From an uncultured Eubacteriales bacterium (GTDB taxonomy: Bacteria; Bacillota; Clostridia; Christensenellales; CAG-917), in the NCBI GenBank assembly GCA_900548005.1, contig URIZ01000009.1, forward strand, positions 1-64,000: a stretch of 64,000 nucleotides of DNA, given 5' to 3'. Position numbers and translations under genes: made by a program. Positions 32,061 through 41,151 of this stretch are shown here, in pieces. The notes below the pieces were generated by a model, which searched no databases, was not told where the DNA came from, and was given only the letters and a program-made list of their open reading frames with translations. Positions within the stretch are counted from its first letter, which is position 1. Every line of letters starts with the position of its first letter.

Positions 32061-34865
32061 TCACTTCAAGATGTCTTTCAAGAATTGCCCCGTATAGCTC
32101 TTCTTCACTTTTGCCACTTCTTCGGGAGTTCCGCTTGCCACGATCGTGCCGCCCTTGTCGCCGCCGTCCGGACCGAGATCCACAATGTAGTCGGCAACTT
32201 TGACAACGTCGAGATTATGCTCTATGACAACAACGGTGTTGCCCTGTTCGACAAGCCTGTCGAGAATGGTGACGAGTTTTGCAACGTCATGGGTGTGAAG
32301 TCCCGTTGTAGGCTCGTCAAGAATATAGACGGTTTTGCCTGTCGAACGGCGCGAAAGCTCGGTCGCGAGCTTGACGCGTTGCGCCTCGCCGCCGCTCAAA
32401 GTGGTGGATGATTGCCCAAGTTTGACATATCCCAATCCAACGTCGTTGAGCGTCTTGATTTTGTTCTTGATTTTGGGGATATTTGCAAAAAATTCGGTGG
32501 CTTCTTCGATGGTCATATCAAGCACTTCGCTGATATTCTTGCCTTTGTAGCGCACTTCGAGCGTTTCGCGGTTGTATCTTGCGCCCTTGCACACTTCACA
32601 CGGCACGTAGATGTCGGGCAAGAAGTGCATCTCGATCTTGATTATGCCGTCGCCGCCGCAATGCTCGCATCGTCCGCCGTTGACGTTGAAGGAGAATCTG
32701 CCTGCGGTGTACCCCCTTGCCTTCGAGTCGGGAAGCGTGGCAAACAGCTCTCTGATATCTCCGAAAACGCCCGTGTACGTTGCGGGGTTGGAGCGCGGAG
32801 TTCTGCCAATCGGGCTTTGGTCTATGCAGATGACCTTGTCCACGTTCTCTATGCCTTCGATAGAGTCGAAATTGCCGAGCGTATTTCTTGCACGCATGAG
32901 CGAATTGGAGAGCGCGGGATAGAGCACTTCGTTGACAAAGGACGATTTGCCGCTGCCCGACACACCCGTGACGCACGTGAATGCGCCAAGCGGAATGCTC
33001 ACGTCGATATTTTTCAAGTTGTTTTGTTTTGCGCCCTTGACGGTGATGTAGTTGCCGTTGCCCTGCCGTCTTGCGATAGGCACTGGGATTGAAAGCTCGC
33101 CGCTGAGATATTTGCCGGTTATGCTGTCCTTTTGTGCAATGATATCGTCAACCGAGCCGCACGCCACGACCTTGCCGCCGTGTATGCCTGCGCCCACGCC
33201 GATGTCCACGATGTAGTCCGCATTGCGAATGGTCTCCTCGTCATGCTCGACAACGATGAGCGTATTACCCAAATCTCGCAAGTTTTTGAGAGATTGCAAA
33301 AGCCGTTGATTGTCCTTTTGGTGCAATCCGATGCTCGGCTCGTCAAGGATGTACAGCACGCCCGTAAGTCCGCTGCCTATTTGCGTTGCAAGGCGGATAC
33401 GTTGCGATTCGCCGCCGCTGAGCGTTGCCGCCGAGCGTGACAGCGTGAGATAATCAAGCCCCACGTTGATGAGAAAATCAAGGCGCGCGCATATCTCTTT
33501 GACGATTCTGTCCGCAATCAGATGTTGGGTGTGCGTGAGCGAAAGTCCGCCCATAAACTCTTTGAGTTTTGCAACCGACATCTCGGTGAGTTCAAATATA
33601 TTCTTGCCGTTGACCGTCACGGCGAGAGCCTCGGGTTTTAGACGTTTTCCGCCGCACTTTGAGCAAGGCACTTCCTTCATATACTTGGAGATCTCGTTTT
33701 TGACCATCTCGCTGTCGGTGTCGTTGTAGCGGCGCATAAGGTTTTTGGCAACGCCCTCATAGCTTGCGTGATAGAAGCCGCTGAACGCGCGCGAATTGTA
33801 TTCCATGGGTATGCGATCGCCGTCGTTGCCGTAGAAAATTATGTCGAGTATGTTTTGCGGCAAGTCTTTTAGGGGCGTATCCATGGAAAAGCCGTATGCT
33901 TGCGACAGAGCGCGGAATTGCATTTGCGACATGTGTCCCGCATCCCAACCGCTCACTTTGATTGCGCCGTCTTTGAGAGATTTGTTCCAATCGGTGACAA
34001 GCAAATTGACGTCGATTTCGTTGCGGAAACCAAGCCCGCCGCACTCGGGGCATGCGCCGTACGGGTTGTTGAAAGAGAAAAGTCTCGGAGTCAACTCTTC
34101 AAAAGACAACTCGCAATCGGGGCAGGCATACTTTGTGGAATACAACACTTCTTCGCCGTCAAAATCGGCAATAACAAGCCCTTCCGAGAGCTTGATTGCG
34201 TTTTCGATTGCATCCGAGATACGTCTTTGCGCGCCGTCCTTGACAACGATACGGTCGATGACAACGCTTATGGTGTGCTTGATGTTTTTGTCAAGCGCAA
34301 TCTCCTCGTCAAGCGTGTAGTTCACCCCGTCCACGCGCACGCGCACGTAGCCCGCGCGTTTAAGTTGTTCAAGCTCTTTGCGATACTCGCCCTTTCTTCC
34401 GCGAACGATGGGAGCAAGCAATTGCAGTTTTGCCCCTTCTCGCTCCATGATTTTGTCGCATATCTGATCCACCGTCTGACGATCAATCTCTCTGCCGCAT
34501 TTCGGGCAATGGGGAGTGCCGACTCTTGCAAACAAAAGCCTCAAATAGTCATAGATTTCCGTCACCGTACCCACTGTGGAACGAGGATTGTGCGAAGTGG
34601 TTTTTTGATCGATGGACACAGCAGGAGACAACCCCTCGATGTAGTCCACGTCGGGTTTTTGCATCTGCCCCAAAAACATACGCGCATAGCTTGAAAGACT
34701 CTCGACATACCGTCTTTGTCCTTCCGCAAAAATGGTGTCAAAAGCAAGCGACGATTTGCCGCTGCCCGACAAGCCCGTAAACACAACCAGTTTGTCGCGC
34801 GGGATCTCCACGTCGATGTTTTTGAGATTGTTCTCTCTTGCGCCCTTAACAAAAATTTTGTCCAT
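32061..34865 (-). CDS. uvrA: Excinuclease ABC subunit A
   Basis: The 934-residue damage-recognition ATPase of nucleotide excision repair. It has two ABC modules: Walker A FTGLSGSGKSSLAFDTIFAEG near residue 31 and VTGVSGSGKSSFVNEVLYP near residue 630. LSGGESQRIRLATQIG and LSGGEAQRVKLATELS are the two signatures. Zinc fingers appear as CPKCGREI, CPDCEL with CPECGGLG, and CEHCGGDG with CEVCKGARY. Length is close to the usual 940. It follows uvrB by 62 bases and ends the operon. Confidence 0.98.
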   Translation of the reverse strand: MDKIFVKGARENNLKNIDVEIPRDKLVVFTGLSGSGKSSLAFDTIFAEGQRRYVESLSSYARMFLGQMQKPDVDYIEGLSPAVSIDQKTTSHNPRSTVGTVTEIYDYLRLLFARVGTPHCPKCGREIDRQTVDQICDKIMEREGAKLQLLAPIVRGRKGEYRKELEQLKRAGYVRVRVDGVNYTLDEEIALDKNIKHTISVVIDRIVVKDGAQRRISDAIENAIKLSEGLVIADFDGEEVLYSTKYACPDCELSFEELTPRLFSFNNPYGACPECGGLGFRNEIDVNLLVTDWNKSLKDGAIKVSGWDAGHMSQMQFRALSQAYGFSMDTPLKDLPQNILDIIFYGNDGDRIPMEYNSRAFSGFYHASYEGVAKNLMRRYNDTDSEMVKNEISKYMKEVPCSKCGGKRLKPEALAVTVNGKNIFELTEMSVAKLKEFMGGLSLTHTQHLIADRIVKEICARLDFLINVGLDYLTLSRSAATLSGGESQRIRLATQIGSGLTGVLYILDEPSIGLHQKDNQRLLQSLKNLRDLGNTLIVVEHDEETIRNADYIVDIGVGAGIHGGKVVACGSVDDIIAQKDSITGKYLSGELSIPVPIARRQGNGNYITVKGAKQNNLKNIDVSIPLGAFTCVTGVSGSGKSSFVNEVLYPALSNSLMRARNTLGNFDSIEGIENVDKVICIDQSPIGRTPRSNPATYTGVFGDIRELFATLPDSKARGYTAGRFSFNVNGGRCEHCGGDGIIKIEMHFLPDIYVPCEVCKGARYNRETLEVRYKGKNISEVLDMTIEEATEFFANIPKIKNKIKTLNDVGLGYVKLGQSSTTLSGGEAQRVKLATELSRRSTGKTVYILDEPTTGLHTHDVAKLVTILDRLVEQGNTVVVIEHNLDVVKVADYIVDLGPDGGDKGGTIVASGTPEEVAKVKKSYTGQFLKDILK

Positions 34866-34927
34866 ACTTTATCTTCTTGTTTTTCTATATGATAAGTCTT
34901 TGTATTTTTAGATTTTTATTACGCCTG

Positions 34928-36883
34928 TCAGCTCAATTTTTTGATTTGTTTTTTCAGCTCGTTCATCTCGTCACGCAGTGCGATTGCCTTTTCAAAATCA
35001 AGTCTTTCGGCGGCGACAGACATAAGCCCTTTCAAGCGTTCAATCTCACGAAGCATATCTTTAACGCTCAAATTGTCCTTCTTAACGTCCTTTTTGGTGA
35101 TTTCAAGCGAATTCTTGATTGTGCTCACAACCGTCTTTGGCACTATGCCGTGCGCCTTGTTGTACTCGTCTTGTATCTTGCGGCGGCGCATTGTTTCGTC
35201 ATAGGCTCTTTGCATGCTTTGCGTCATTGTGTCCGCATACATCACCACTCTGCCTTTGTCGTTTCTTGCGGCTCTGCCTATCGTCTGAATGAGCGCGGAT
35301 TCGCTTCTCAAAAAGCCTTCCTTGTCCGCGTCGAGAATCGCAACGAGTTGCACTTCGGGAAGGTCAAGACCTTCTCTCAACAGGTTGATGCCCACAAGCA
35401 CGTCAAAGTCGCCTTCTCTAAGTCCGCGCACGATGTCGATACGCTCGAGCGTGTCTATATCCGAGTGCATATAGCGCACCTTTATGCCCACTTCTTTGAG
35501 ATAGTCGGTGAGATTTTCCGCCATCTTTTTGGTGAGCGTGGTCACAAGCACTCTGCCCTTGTTTTTCACCACTTTGTTGATCTCGCCGATAAGATCGTCA
35601 ATCTGTCCTTCTATGGGCTTGATCTCTATCTCGGGATCGAGAAGTCCCGTCGGCCTTATAATTTGCTCCGCCACCAAATCGGCTCTGTCAAGCTCATACT
35701 GCGCCGGCGTTGCGGACATGCACACGACTTGGCGTATGCGCGCGTCAAATTCTTCAAATCGGAGCGGGCGGTTGTCGTAGGCTGACGGAAGACGGAATCC
35801 GTATTCCACAAGGTTGTCCTTTCTTGCCCTATCGCCGTTGTACATGGCTCTGATTTGCGGAATGGTCATGTGGCTCTCGTCAATGAACGTGACAAAATCC
35901 TTGCCGAAAAAGTCAAGCAACGTGTAGGGAGCTTGCCCGGGCTGTCTGCCGTCAAAATAGCGAGAATAGTTCTCTATGCCGCTGCAATAGCCCACTTCCC
36001 GTATCATCTCCACGTCATAGTTGACTCTCTCTTCTATGCGCTGAGCCTCGATGAGTTTGCCCCTTTCTTCAAAGTATTTGACTTGGTCGGCTTTGTCCAA
36101 CAATATGCGTTTCAGCACTTCTTCCTTGTCGCCGCTGATGACGTATTGCGTGGCAGGGAAAATGAGCGTGTGTTTCAGCTCGTTGATGACTTTGCTTGTC
36201 ACCGCGTCTATCTCGCAAATGCGATCCACGGTGTCGCCAAACATCTCCACGCGCACCGCCACTTCGCTTGACGTTGACGGAAAAATATCTATCGTGTCGC
36301 CGCGCATACGGAAGGTGGAACGCACAAAATCCACGTCCGCGCGCTTGTATTGCACGTCCACAAGCCGCCTTGCAAGCTCGTCACGGTCGATTTCGTCCCC
36401 TTCTCGCAAAGAGATCGCACTCTCAAAATAGTCTGTGGGCGCACCCAAGCCGTAGATGCAAGACACACTGGCGACCACGATCGTGTCCTTTCTCTCGCAA
36501 AGGGACGCAGTGGCGGAGTTGCGCAACTTGTCAATCTCCTCGTTGACGGCAAGGTCTTTTTCTATATAGGTGTCCGTGCGCGGAATGTACGCCTCGGGCT
36601 GATAGTAGTCGTAATAGGAAACGAAAAACTCAACTCTGTTCTTCGGGAAAAACTCGCGAAGTTCGTTGCAAAGTTGAGCGGCAAGAGTCTTGTTGTGCGC
36701 GATGACAAGGGTGGGTTTTTGGATTTGGGCAATAATATTTGCCATAGTAAAAGTTTTGCCCGAGCCGGTGACGCCAAGCAAAACTTCCGTGTTGAAACCG
36801 TCTTTCAATCCTTCGACGATTTTTCTTATAGCCTCGGGTTGATCCCCCGTTGGTTTGTACTTGCTGACAAGTTCAAATTCCAT
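34928..36883 (-). CDS. uvrB: Excinuclease ABC subunit B
   Basis: The 651-residue damage-verifying helicase. It has Walker A LLGVTGSGKTFTMANIIAQ (about 35-53), the beta-hairpin SYYDYYQPEAYIPRTDTYIEK, DESHMTIPQIRAMYNGD, and helicase motifs including LVTTLTKKMAENLTDYLK and INLLREGLDLPEVQLVAILDADKEG. The C-terminal UVR motif (LERLKGLMSVAAERLDFEKA) binds UvrC/UvrA. Its ATG overlaps the stop of the small upstream gene (TAATG), so translation is coupled. Confidence 0.98.
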   Translation of the reverse strand: MEFELVSKYKPTGDQPEAIRKIVEGLKDGFNTEVLLGVTGSGKTFTMANIIAQIQKPTLVIAHNKTLAAQLCNELREFFPKNRVEFFVSYYDYYQPEAYIPRTDTYIEKDLAVNEEIDKLRNSATASLCERKDTIVVASVSCIYGLGAPTDYFESAISLREGDEIDRDELARRLVDVQYKRADVDFVRSTFRMRGDTIDIFPSTSSEVAVRVEMFGDTVDRICEIDAVTSKVINELKHTLIFPATQYVISGDKEEVLKRILLDKADQVKYFEERGKLIEAQRIEERVNYDVEMIREVGYCSGIENYSRYFDGRQPGQAPYTLLDFFGKDFVTFIDESHMTIPQIRAMYNGDRARKDNLVEYGFRLPSAYDNRPLRFEEFDARIRQVVCMSATPAQYELDRADLVAEQIIRPTGLLDPEIEIKPIEGQIDDLIGEINKVVKNKGRVLVTTLTKKMAENLTDYLKEVGIKVRYMHSDIDTLERIDIVRGLREGDFDVLVGINLLREGLDLPEVQLVAILDADKEGFLRSESALIQTIGRAARNDKGRVVMYADTMTQSMQRAYDETMRRRKIQDEYNKAHGIVPKTVVSTIKNSLEITKKDVKKDNLSVKDMLREIERLKGLMSVAAERLDFEKAIALRDEMNELKKQIKKLS

Positions 36884-37287
36884 TATTTCGTTATCAATTT
36901 CACAAGCGCCCTTATACCGACGCCGATGAGCGCGGTCACAACGCTAAGCCCCAAAGTGAGCGCGATTTTGAGCGCGAGATTGGACTTGAACGCATGCTCC
37001 ACGCGAGCAAATTGCAAGCCCTTTTTCTGCATGTTGATGCAATAGACAAGCTCGCCTTTTTTGTCCGAGCGTATCACGTCAAAATATTCGTCTATTTCAA
37101 GATTGCGCAACGTCTGGTCAAGCTCGTTTTCTTCAAAAGGTATGTCAAGGGGGATCTTTTCGAGAATGTCAATAGGCGAAAGCAGGCAAGACCCGTTTTG
37201 TCTTTCCGCTTCCTGATACACGATTCTCATGACCGCCTTTTCCTTTTTCGTCAACACGTGCTGACGATCGATTTGCACCGTTGCCAT
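36883..37287 (-). CDS. Small membrane-anchored protein upstream of uvrB, winged-helix-like
   Basis: A 134-residue protein I cannot assign to a named family. Residues 1-90 look like a compact helical/winged-helix domain (HVLTKKEKAVMRIVYQEA, then DILEKIPLDIPFEENELDQT and LRNLEIDEYFDVI, closing with a beta-wing GELVYCIN). Residues about 105-130 form one membrane helix (LALKIALTLGLSVVTALIGVGIRALV). It is clearly paralogous to the gene before it. The stop codon overlaps the uvrB start by one base. GGAG precedes the ATG at 37287. A membrane-tethered DNA-binding role is possible but unproven. Confidence 0.7.
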   Translation of the reverse strand: MATVQIDRQHVLTKKEKAVMRIVYQEAERQNGSCLLSPIDILEKIPLDIPFEENELDQTLRNLEIDEYFDVIRSDKKGELVYCINMQKKGLQFARVEHAFKSNLALKIALTLGLSVVTALIGVGIRALVKLITK

Positions 37288-37391
37288 ACTTCTCCACAAT
37301 GCGACTTTGCACGCATGCGCAAAGCCAAAATCATATCATTTTTCACACAAAAGCCACTTTATACCGTGTTTTGCGTGTCATAAACATCGTT

Positions 37392-37841
37392 TTATGCCAT
37401 TATGACAAATTTTATGATAAGCGCAGTGATTGTCGCCACAATGCCGCTGCCCACAAACGCGCCAAGGAACGATGCAAAGAACACACCCACCTTGCTCGCC
37501 GCTTTTTGCAACTTGTCGTCACTGTCTTTCTTCTTTGCCTTTGGCTCTTTTTGAGCTTGCTCGGGCTGCTCTTGCACGACTTCCGCCTGTTGCATCTTTG
37601 CCCTTTCGTCAATGCGCTTGACAACCAAAAGGCAATATTCGTCAGGCGTGAAATACTTGACGGTGATGTATTCTCTGTCTTTAAGCTCGCGGATAATAGC
37701 AGACAATTGCACCTTTGTCAGAGCAATTTCTTTGGGCATTTTGTCGATGATTTCATCGGCTTCGACAATCTTATACACGTCGTTTTCGCCCGCAATGGAG
37801 CGAATGACGTCATACACCGTTTGACATTCGAGATTGAGCAT
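37392..37841 (-). CDS. Small membrane-anchored protein, paralogue of the following gene
   Basis: A 149-residue protein. Residues 1-75 align with the neighbour's N-terminal domain: VYDVIRSIAGENDVYKIVEADEIIDKMP, then LTKVQLSAIIRELKDREYITVKY and a wing YCLLVVKRIDE. A Gln/Glu/Lys-rich linker (about 80-110) follows, then a C-terminal membrane helix (VGVFFASFLGAFVGSGIVATITALIIKFVI). The start at 37841 has AAGGAGA upstream. It is the first gene of the four-gene unit leading to uvrB and uvrA, about 105 bases before the next gene. Function unknown. Confidence 0.7.
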   Translation of the reverse strand: MLNLECQTVYDVIRSIAGENDVYKIVEADEIIDKMPKEIALTKVQLSAIIRELKDREYITVKYFTPDEYCLLVVKRIDERAKMQQAEVVQEQPEQAQKEPKAKKKDSDDKLQKAASKVGVFFASFLGAFVGSGIVATITALIIKFVIMA

Positions 37842-37974
37842 AACCGTCTCCTTATTGTTTCTAAAATAATAACATATTATAATAAATATAGCAATATTTT
37901 TTTGGACTCTCAACGGAATTATTGATTTTGAATAATGATGTAAAATTTGTTAAAAAACGTATAGTGCGGCACTT
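37842..37974. other. AT-rich leader region of the uvr operon
   Basis: The region carries no frame. It lies upstream of the first membrane-protein gene on the minus strand and before the structured RNA candidate. Confidence 0.4.
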
Positions 37975-38265
37975 ATACACACACTCTGCCTATTCGGAGT
38001 GTACTTATAAACGGACTGTGTAGCTTAAAAGACGGAACACGAGCCGCAAGGCGGCGAGCAAATCGAGCGTCGGACTTGACGGTTGTACGAGAATGCGTGG
38101 CGTTCTGTTGCGTAGCTGCCACGCAGGCGAAGTGGCACAATAAGAGAAATGGCGTAAGTTATGTCTCGACCGAGTGTTGTCCCCCGCTACGCGGTCACCG
38201 TGGGTTCCCTTTCAGGGGGAACGGTGATAGGGAAAACACCTGAGGAAAGGGGAAAGTTGCATTTA
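37975..38265 (+). ncRNA. Structured RNA candidate, HEARO/OMEGA-like, without protein gene
   Basis: Several strong helices occur in order on the plus strand. ACACTC pairs with GAGTGT (37981-38002). GCCGC pairs with GCGGC around AAG (38043-38055). GCGTGGC pairs with GCCACGC (38095-38124). A three-way junction follows: GTGTT and TCCC (38174-38183) pair with GGGA and AACAC (38230-38239), enclosing CCGC/GCGG (38184-38194) and TCACCG/CGGTGA with TTCCC/GGGAA (38195-38227). A GAGGAAAGGGGA segment follows (38242-38253), like a ribosome binding site. The pattern resembles HEARO RNAs (OMEGA guide RNAs of IscB) from memory, but no IscB gene follows. The family assignment is uncertain; the structure is well supported. 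Confidence 0.55.
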
Positions 38266-38324
38266 GAGTTTCAAACACTCACCCTTGTAGAGATAAAAAA
38301 CAAAGCAAAAACTTATCGGGCGAA

Positions 38325-38380
38325 AAGAAGATTGCGCCTTGCGGCTGGATGTTTCGACAAGCTCAACATGACAATATAGA
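38325..38380. repeat. Dispersed intergenic repeat of the TTCGACAAGCTCAACATGACA type
   Basis: The segment TTGCGGCTGGATGTTTCGAC and then AAGCTCAACATGACA resembles a widely dispersed bacterial intergenic element whose reverse translation reads MLSLSKH. It is not a gene. It lies between the structured RNA and the palindrome at the aspartate kinase stop codon. Confidence 0.5.
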
Positions 38381-38399
38381 AAAATTTGTCATTTGCGCC

Positions 38400-38459
38400 C
38401 GTAATATCACTCATTTTAGTGTGCAAGCAGTGCCTGACGCAGTTCGCCAACACTTCTAT
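38400..38459. repeat. Partial right half of a palindromic element
   Basis: GCAAGCAGTGCCTGACGCAG here nearly repeats the right half of the complete element that follows (AGCAAGCAGTGCCTGACGAA at 38541-38560). It therefore looks like a truncated older copy. Confidence 0.55.
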
Positions 38460-38586
38460 GATGACCGCGCCAAACGGATGAATAACAAGAAAGGCACTGT
38501 TTGAACCAAAACCCAACGTACTGAACGTACGTGATTTTGGAGCAAGCAGTGCCTGACGAAGTTAGTCGCCGTTTGGCGCGGTCATC
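38460..38586. repeat. Nested palindromic element at the aspartate kinase stop codon
   Basis: The outer stem pairs GATGACCGCGCCAAACGG (38460-38477) with CCGTTTGGCGCGGTCATC (38569-38586), a perfect 18-bp match. The middle stem pairs GGCACTG (38493-38499) with CAGTGCC (38547-38553). The inner hairpin has CCAAAAcCCAACGTAC and GTACGTGATTTTGG arms. The kinase stop (38582-38584) lies in the right outer arm. The outer stem is unrelated in sequence to the other copies. Confidence 0.85.
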
Positions 38587-39886
38587 GGAAGGCGTTGTAA
38601 ATGGAATTGATCGCCTTCTCATAATCAAAAGTGTCTACACCCACGATTATGTTCAGCTCCGATGAGCCTTGGTCGATCATGCGAACGTTGACGTTGTTTG
38701 CGGCAAGAGCGGAAAAGAGCGTGGCAGCCGTACCAAGACGAGATGCCATGTTGTGTCCGACGGTTGCGATGAGAGAAAGTCCGCTGTGGATCTCGATGTT
38801 GTCGGCGTTGATGGACTCTTGCAAGGAAGCAAGCACTTTTTGCATTTTGCCGGCGATGTACTCGTCACGGATGACAACGGAAAGCGTGTCTATGCCGCTG
38901 GGGACATGCTCGAAAGATATGCCTTCAAACTCAAGCACGGAAAGCACTTTTCTGCCAAAACCGATCTCGGAGTTCATCATATCTTTTTCAACGTTGATGA
39001 TTGTAAAGCCCTTTTTGCCGGCGATGCCCGTGATGACCTTGTTGTTTTTGGGCAAATCCTTTTCGGACACGATCATAGTGCCGGGGTGGGACGGGTTGAA
39101 AGTGTTTTTGATGTTTATGGGGATACCCACGCTGCGAACGGGAAAAATGGACTCCGGGTGCAAGACTTCCGCGCCCATATAGGCAAGCTCTCTCAATTCT
39201 CGATAGCTCAAAAAGTCGATGATTTCGGGATTGTCAACGATGCGCGGATCGGCGGTGAGAAATCCGTCAACGTCCGTCCAGTTTTCATAGATATCCGCGC
39301 CTATCGCGCGAGCAACGAGCGCGCCCGTGATGTCCGAGCCGCCGCGAGAAAACGTGGTGATTTCCCCGTTTTGATTGCTGCCGTAAAAGCCGGGAATGAC
39401 CGCCCTTTCAACGTTTTCAAGACGCTTTTTGATAAGGTCGAGCGAATAGTGCATTTGCAGTTTTTCGCCGTTGAATTTGACTATATCCGCCGTGTCGATA
39501 AACTCGTATCCGAGCTTTTTTGCAAGCACGATTGCCGAGAGATACTCTCCCCTTGACGCCGCATAGTCCGCGGTTTTGCTTGCATCTATGCCTGCCTTGA
39601 CTTTGTCAAGCACAGAGTCGATGTCAAGGTCAATGCCAAGCTCGAAGACGATGTCTTCAAAGCGTTTTCGCACCACCTTGAAGGTTTCGTCACAGTTGCC
39701 TTTTTCCATACGCTCGGAAAAGCATGCGTACAAAGCGTCGGTGACTTTGACGTCCGCCTTGTTGCGCTTGCCGGGCGCGGACACAACGATGTATCGCCTG
39801 TCCTTGTCTTGATTTATGATGTCCACAACGCGCGATATAGTGTCGCCGTTCGCCATGGACGTTCCGCCGAATTTACAAACTTTCAT
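38582..39886 (-). CDS. Aspartate kinase
   Basis: A 434-residue monofunctional enzyme of the lysine/threonine pathway, phosphorylating L-aspartate. The N-terminus MKVCKFGGTSMANGDTI carries the KFGGTS kinase motif, and FSRGGSDITGALVARAIGADIYENWTDVDGFLTADPRIV is the catalytic aspartate-binding region. Two ACT domains follow for feedback control (about 300-434), the last with VGHNMASRLGTAATLFSALAANNVNVRMI. AAAAGG lies seven bases before the ATG at 39886. An ATG six codons earlier lacks a ribosome binding site. It is the last gene of the run from holA. Which amino acid inhibits it cannot be told. Confidence 0.95.
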   Translation of the reverse strand: MKVCKFGGTSMANGDTISRVVDIINQDKDRRYIVVSAPGKRNKADVKVTDALYACFSERMEKGNCDETFKVVRKRFEDIVFELGIDLDIDSVLDKVKAGIDASKTADYAASRGEYLSAIVLAKKLGYEFIDTADIVKFNGEKLQMHYSLDLIKKRLENVERAVIPGFYGSNQNGEITTFSRGGSDITGALVARAIGADIYENWTDVDGFLTADPRIVDNPEIIDFLSYRELRELAYMGAEVLHPESIFPVRSVGIPINIKNTFNPSHPGTMIVSEKDLPKNNKVITGIAGKKGFTIINVEKDMMNSEIGFGRKVLSVLEFEGISFEHVPSGIDTLSVVIRDEYIAGKMQKVLASLQESINADNIEIHSGLSLIATVGHNMASRLGTAATLFSALAANNVNVRMIDQGSSELNIIVGVDTFDYEKAINSIYNAFR

Positions 39887-39930
39887 ATTTTGCCTTTTCG
39901 CCATTATATGCGGTCAACACAAAGCGTGAC

Positions 39931-41151
39931 TCACTTGATGAGTTTTGCCTCGTAGTAGTATCTCTTCTCTTCCGCCTCGCCCATGGAGAACGCTTTTCTG
40001 CAAAGAGTGCCGTTTTCAAGCACGTAGCCGAACAATTCTTCCTTCTTGATCTTGGGCATGACGATTGCAACGCCGTCATTGTCTTTTGCAACGCTTTGAA
40101 GGTGCTCTATGCCGTGAATGTAGTCCACCTTGCAATCGGCGTGATTTTGCAGATATTGGTCGATTGCGCCTTGAATGTCCTTGATTGCCTTTGCGCCGTT
40201 TGCATCGACAAAGATCTCTCTTTCGCCGTCTTTTGAAAACAGTTTGACGGATTGAGTGCCGTGCAAAGCGTGCGCAAGGTAGTCGCAAAAATCGCTGCCT
40301 ACACCAAACACAAAGCGGTGTATCGGCTCAAAAACTATGCCGTCGTCGTGCAGGTTTTCTATCTCGCAAAGTGCAAATCTGGCAGGATGAACTGCCTTTT
40401 GTGCATCGCTCAACCCTTGTTTTGTGCGATTCCAGTGCGCCTGAGCGGTTGCAAGAGAGTGGTTGCCGTCCCCCACTGCAAAGATAAAATCGTTGCTGTC
40501 GTTGCCATAGAGATTTTGCACGGATTGATAATATTTTTCAAACGCATCGACAACCCTATCGGCGTCTATGCGATAGCCTTCGAGATGTCCGCCACCCATA
40601 TTCAAATCGAAATCATAGATTTTTTCAAGTCCGTCGCGTTTTGCCCACAGCCCTTCGACAACGCTCTTTTTGCGATCGTCTATGAGCAACATGATGTGCG
40701 GCAATTCAAGCGGAGCGTTCTCGCGGATTGCAAGTCTTGGCGGTATTCTGTCAAGCACCACTCCTTCGGTGGAGCGGATAAACGCATGGGACGGATGTGT
40801 GAAACAATAGTCTTCAAGGTCTATCGCGCACACAACGCCGAGGCGAGATACGCCGCTTGCGGTTGTGCGTTTCATCACCACGCAACTGTTTTCGAGAGTG
40901 CGAAACACGCCGCCCTTCAAATATTCGCTCATGGTCGCGTTGATTTTCTCTATGCGTTGTTGCTTGTCGCCGTCTTCGAGATACACTTCGGGAAAGACGA
41001 GCTTGAGCGTGCTGGGCGCGTCACCCACAAAATCTTCGAGCTTTTTCCAATATCCGCGCTCGGAAGTGAATTGGTCGCACGCAACCACCGACCATTTTTG
41101 GTCATCGCAATCTTTGGTTACAAGTATATTTGCAGGTCTAATGGTGTTCAT
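39931..41151 (-). CDS. DUF1015 family protein
   Basis: A 406-residue cytoplasmic protein of the DUF1015 family. Family landmarks are the NTIRPANILVTKD start, YCFTHPSHAFIRSTEGVVLDRIPPRL, the MLLIDDRKKSV block, FAVGDGNHSLATAQAHW (a strictly conserved His-containing motif), HPARFALCEIENLHDDGIVFEPIHRFVF and the C-terminal YIHGIEHLQ segment. The family is structurally related to ParB-like nuclease/CTPase folds and occurs next to serine and D-3-phosphoglycerate genes in some bacteria, but its function is unknown. The ATG overlaps the cdaA stop by one base, so expression is coupled. Confidence 0.9.
   Translation of the reverse strand: MNTIRPANILVTKDCDDQKWSVVACDQFTSERGYWKKLEDFVGDAPSTLKLVFPEVYLEDGDKQQRIEKINATMSEYLKGGVFRTLENSCVVMKRTTASGVSRLGVVCAIDLEDYCFTHPSHAFIRSTEGVVLDRIPPRLAIRENAPLELPHIMLLIDDRKKSVVEGLWAKRDGLEKIYDFDLNMGGGHLEGYRIDADRVVDAFEKYYQSVQNLYGNDSNDFIFAVGDGNHSLATAQAHWNRTKQGLSDAQKAVHPARFALCEIENLHDDGIVFEPIHRFVFGVGSDFCDYLAHALHGTQSVKLFSKDGEREIFVDANGAKAIKDIQGAIDQYLQNHADCKVDYIHGIEHLQSVAKDNDGVAIVMPKIKKEELFGYVLENGTLCRKAFSMGEAEEKRYYYEAKLIK

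Noticed and set aside
38161..38379. A 72-codon plus-strand frame over the structured RNA
   Set aside because: It starts inside a helix of the RNA and ends in the dispersed intergenic repeat. No protein motif is visible.
38313..38516. A minus-strand frame beginning MGFGSN and containing MLSLSKHPAARRNL
   Set aside because: MLSLSKH is the familiar translation of a dispersed non-coding repeat, not a gene product.
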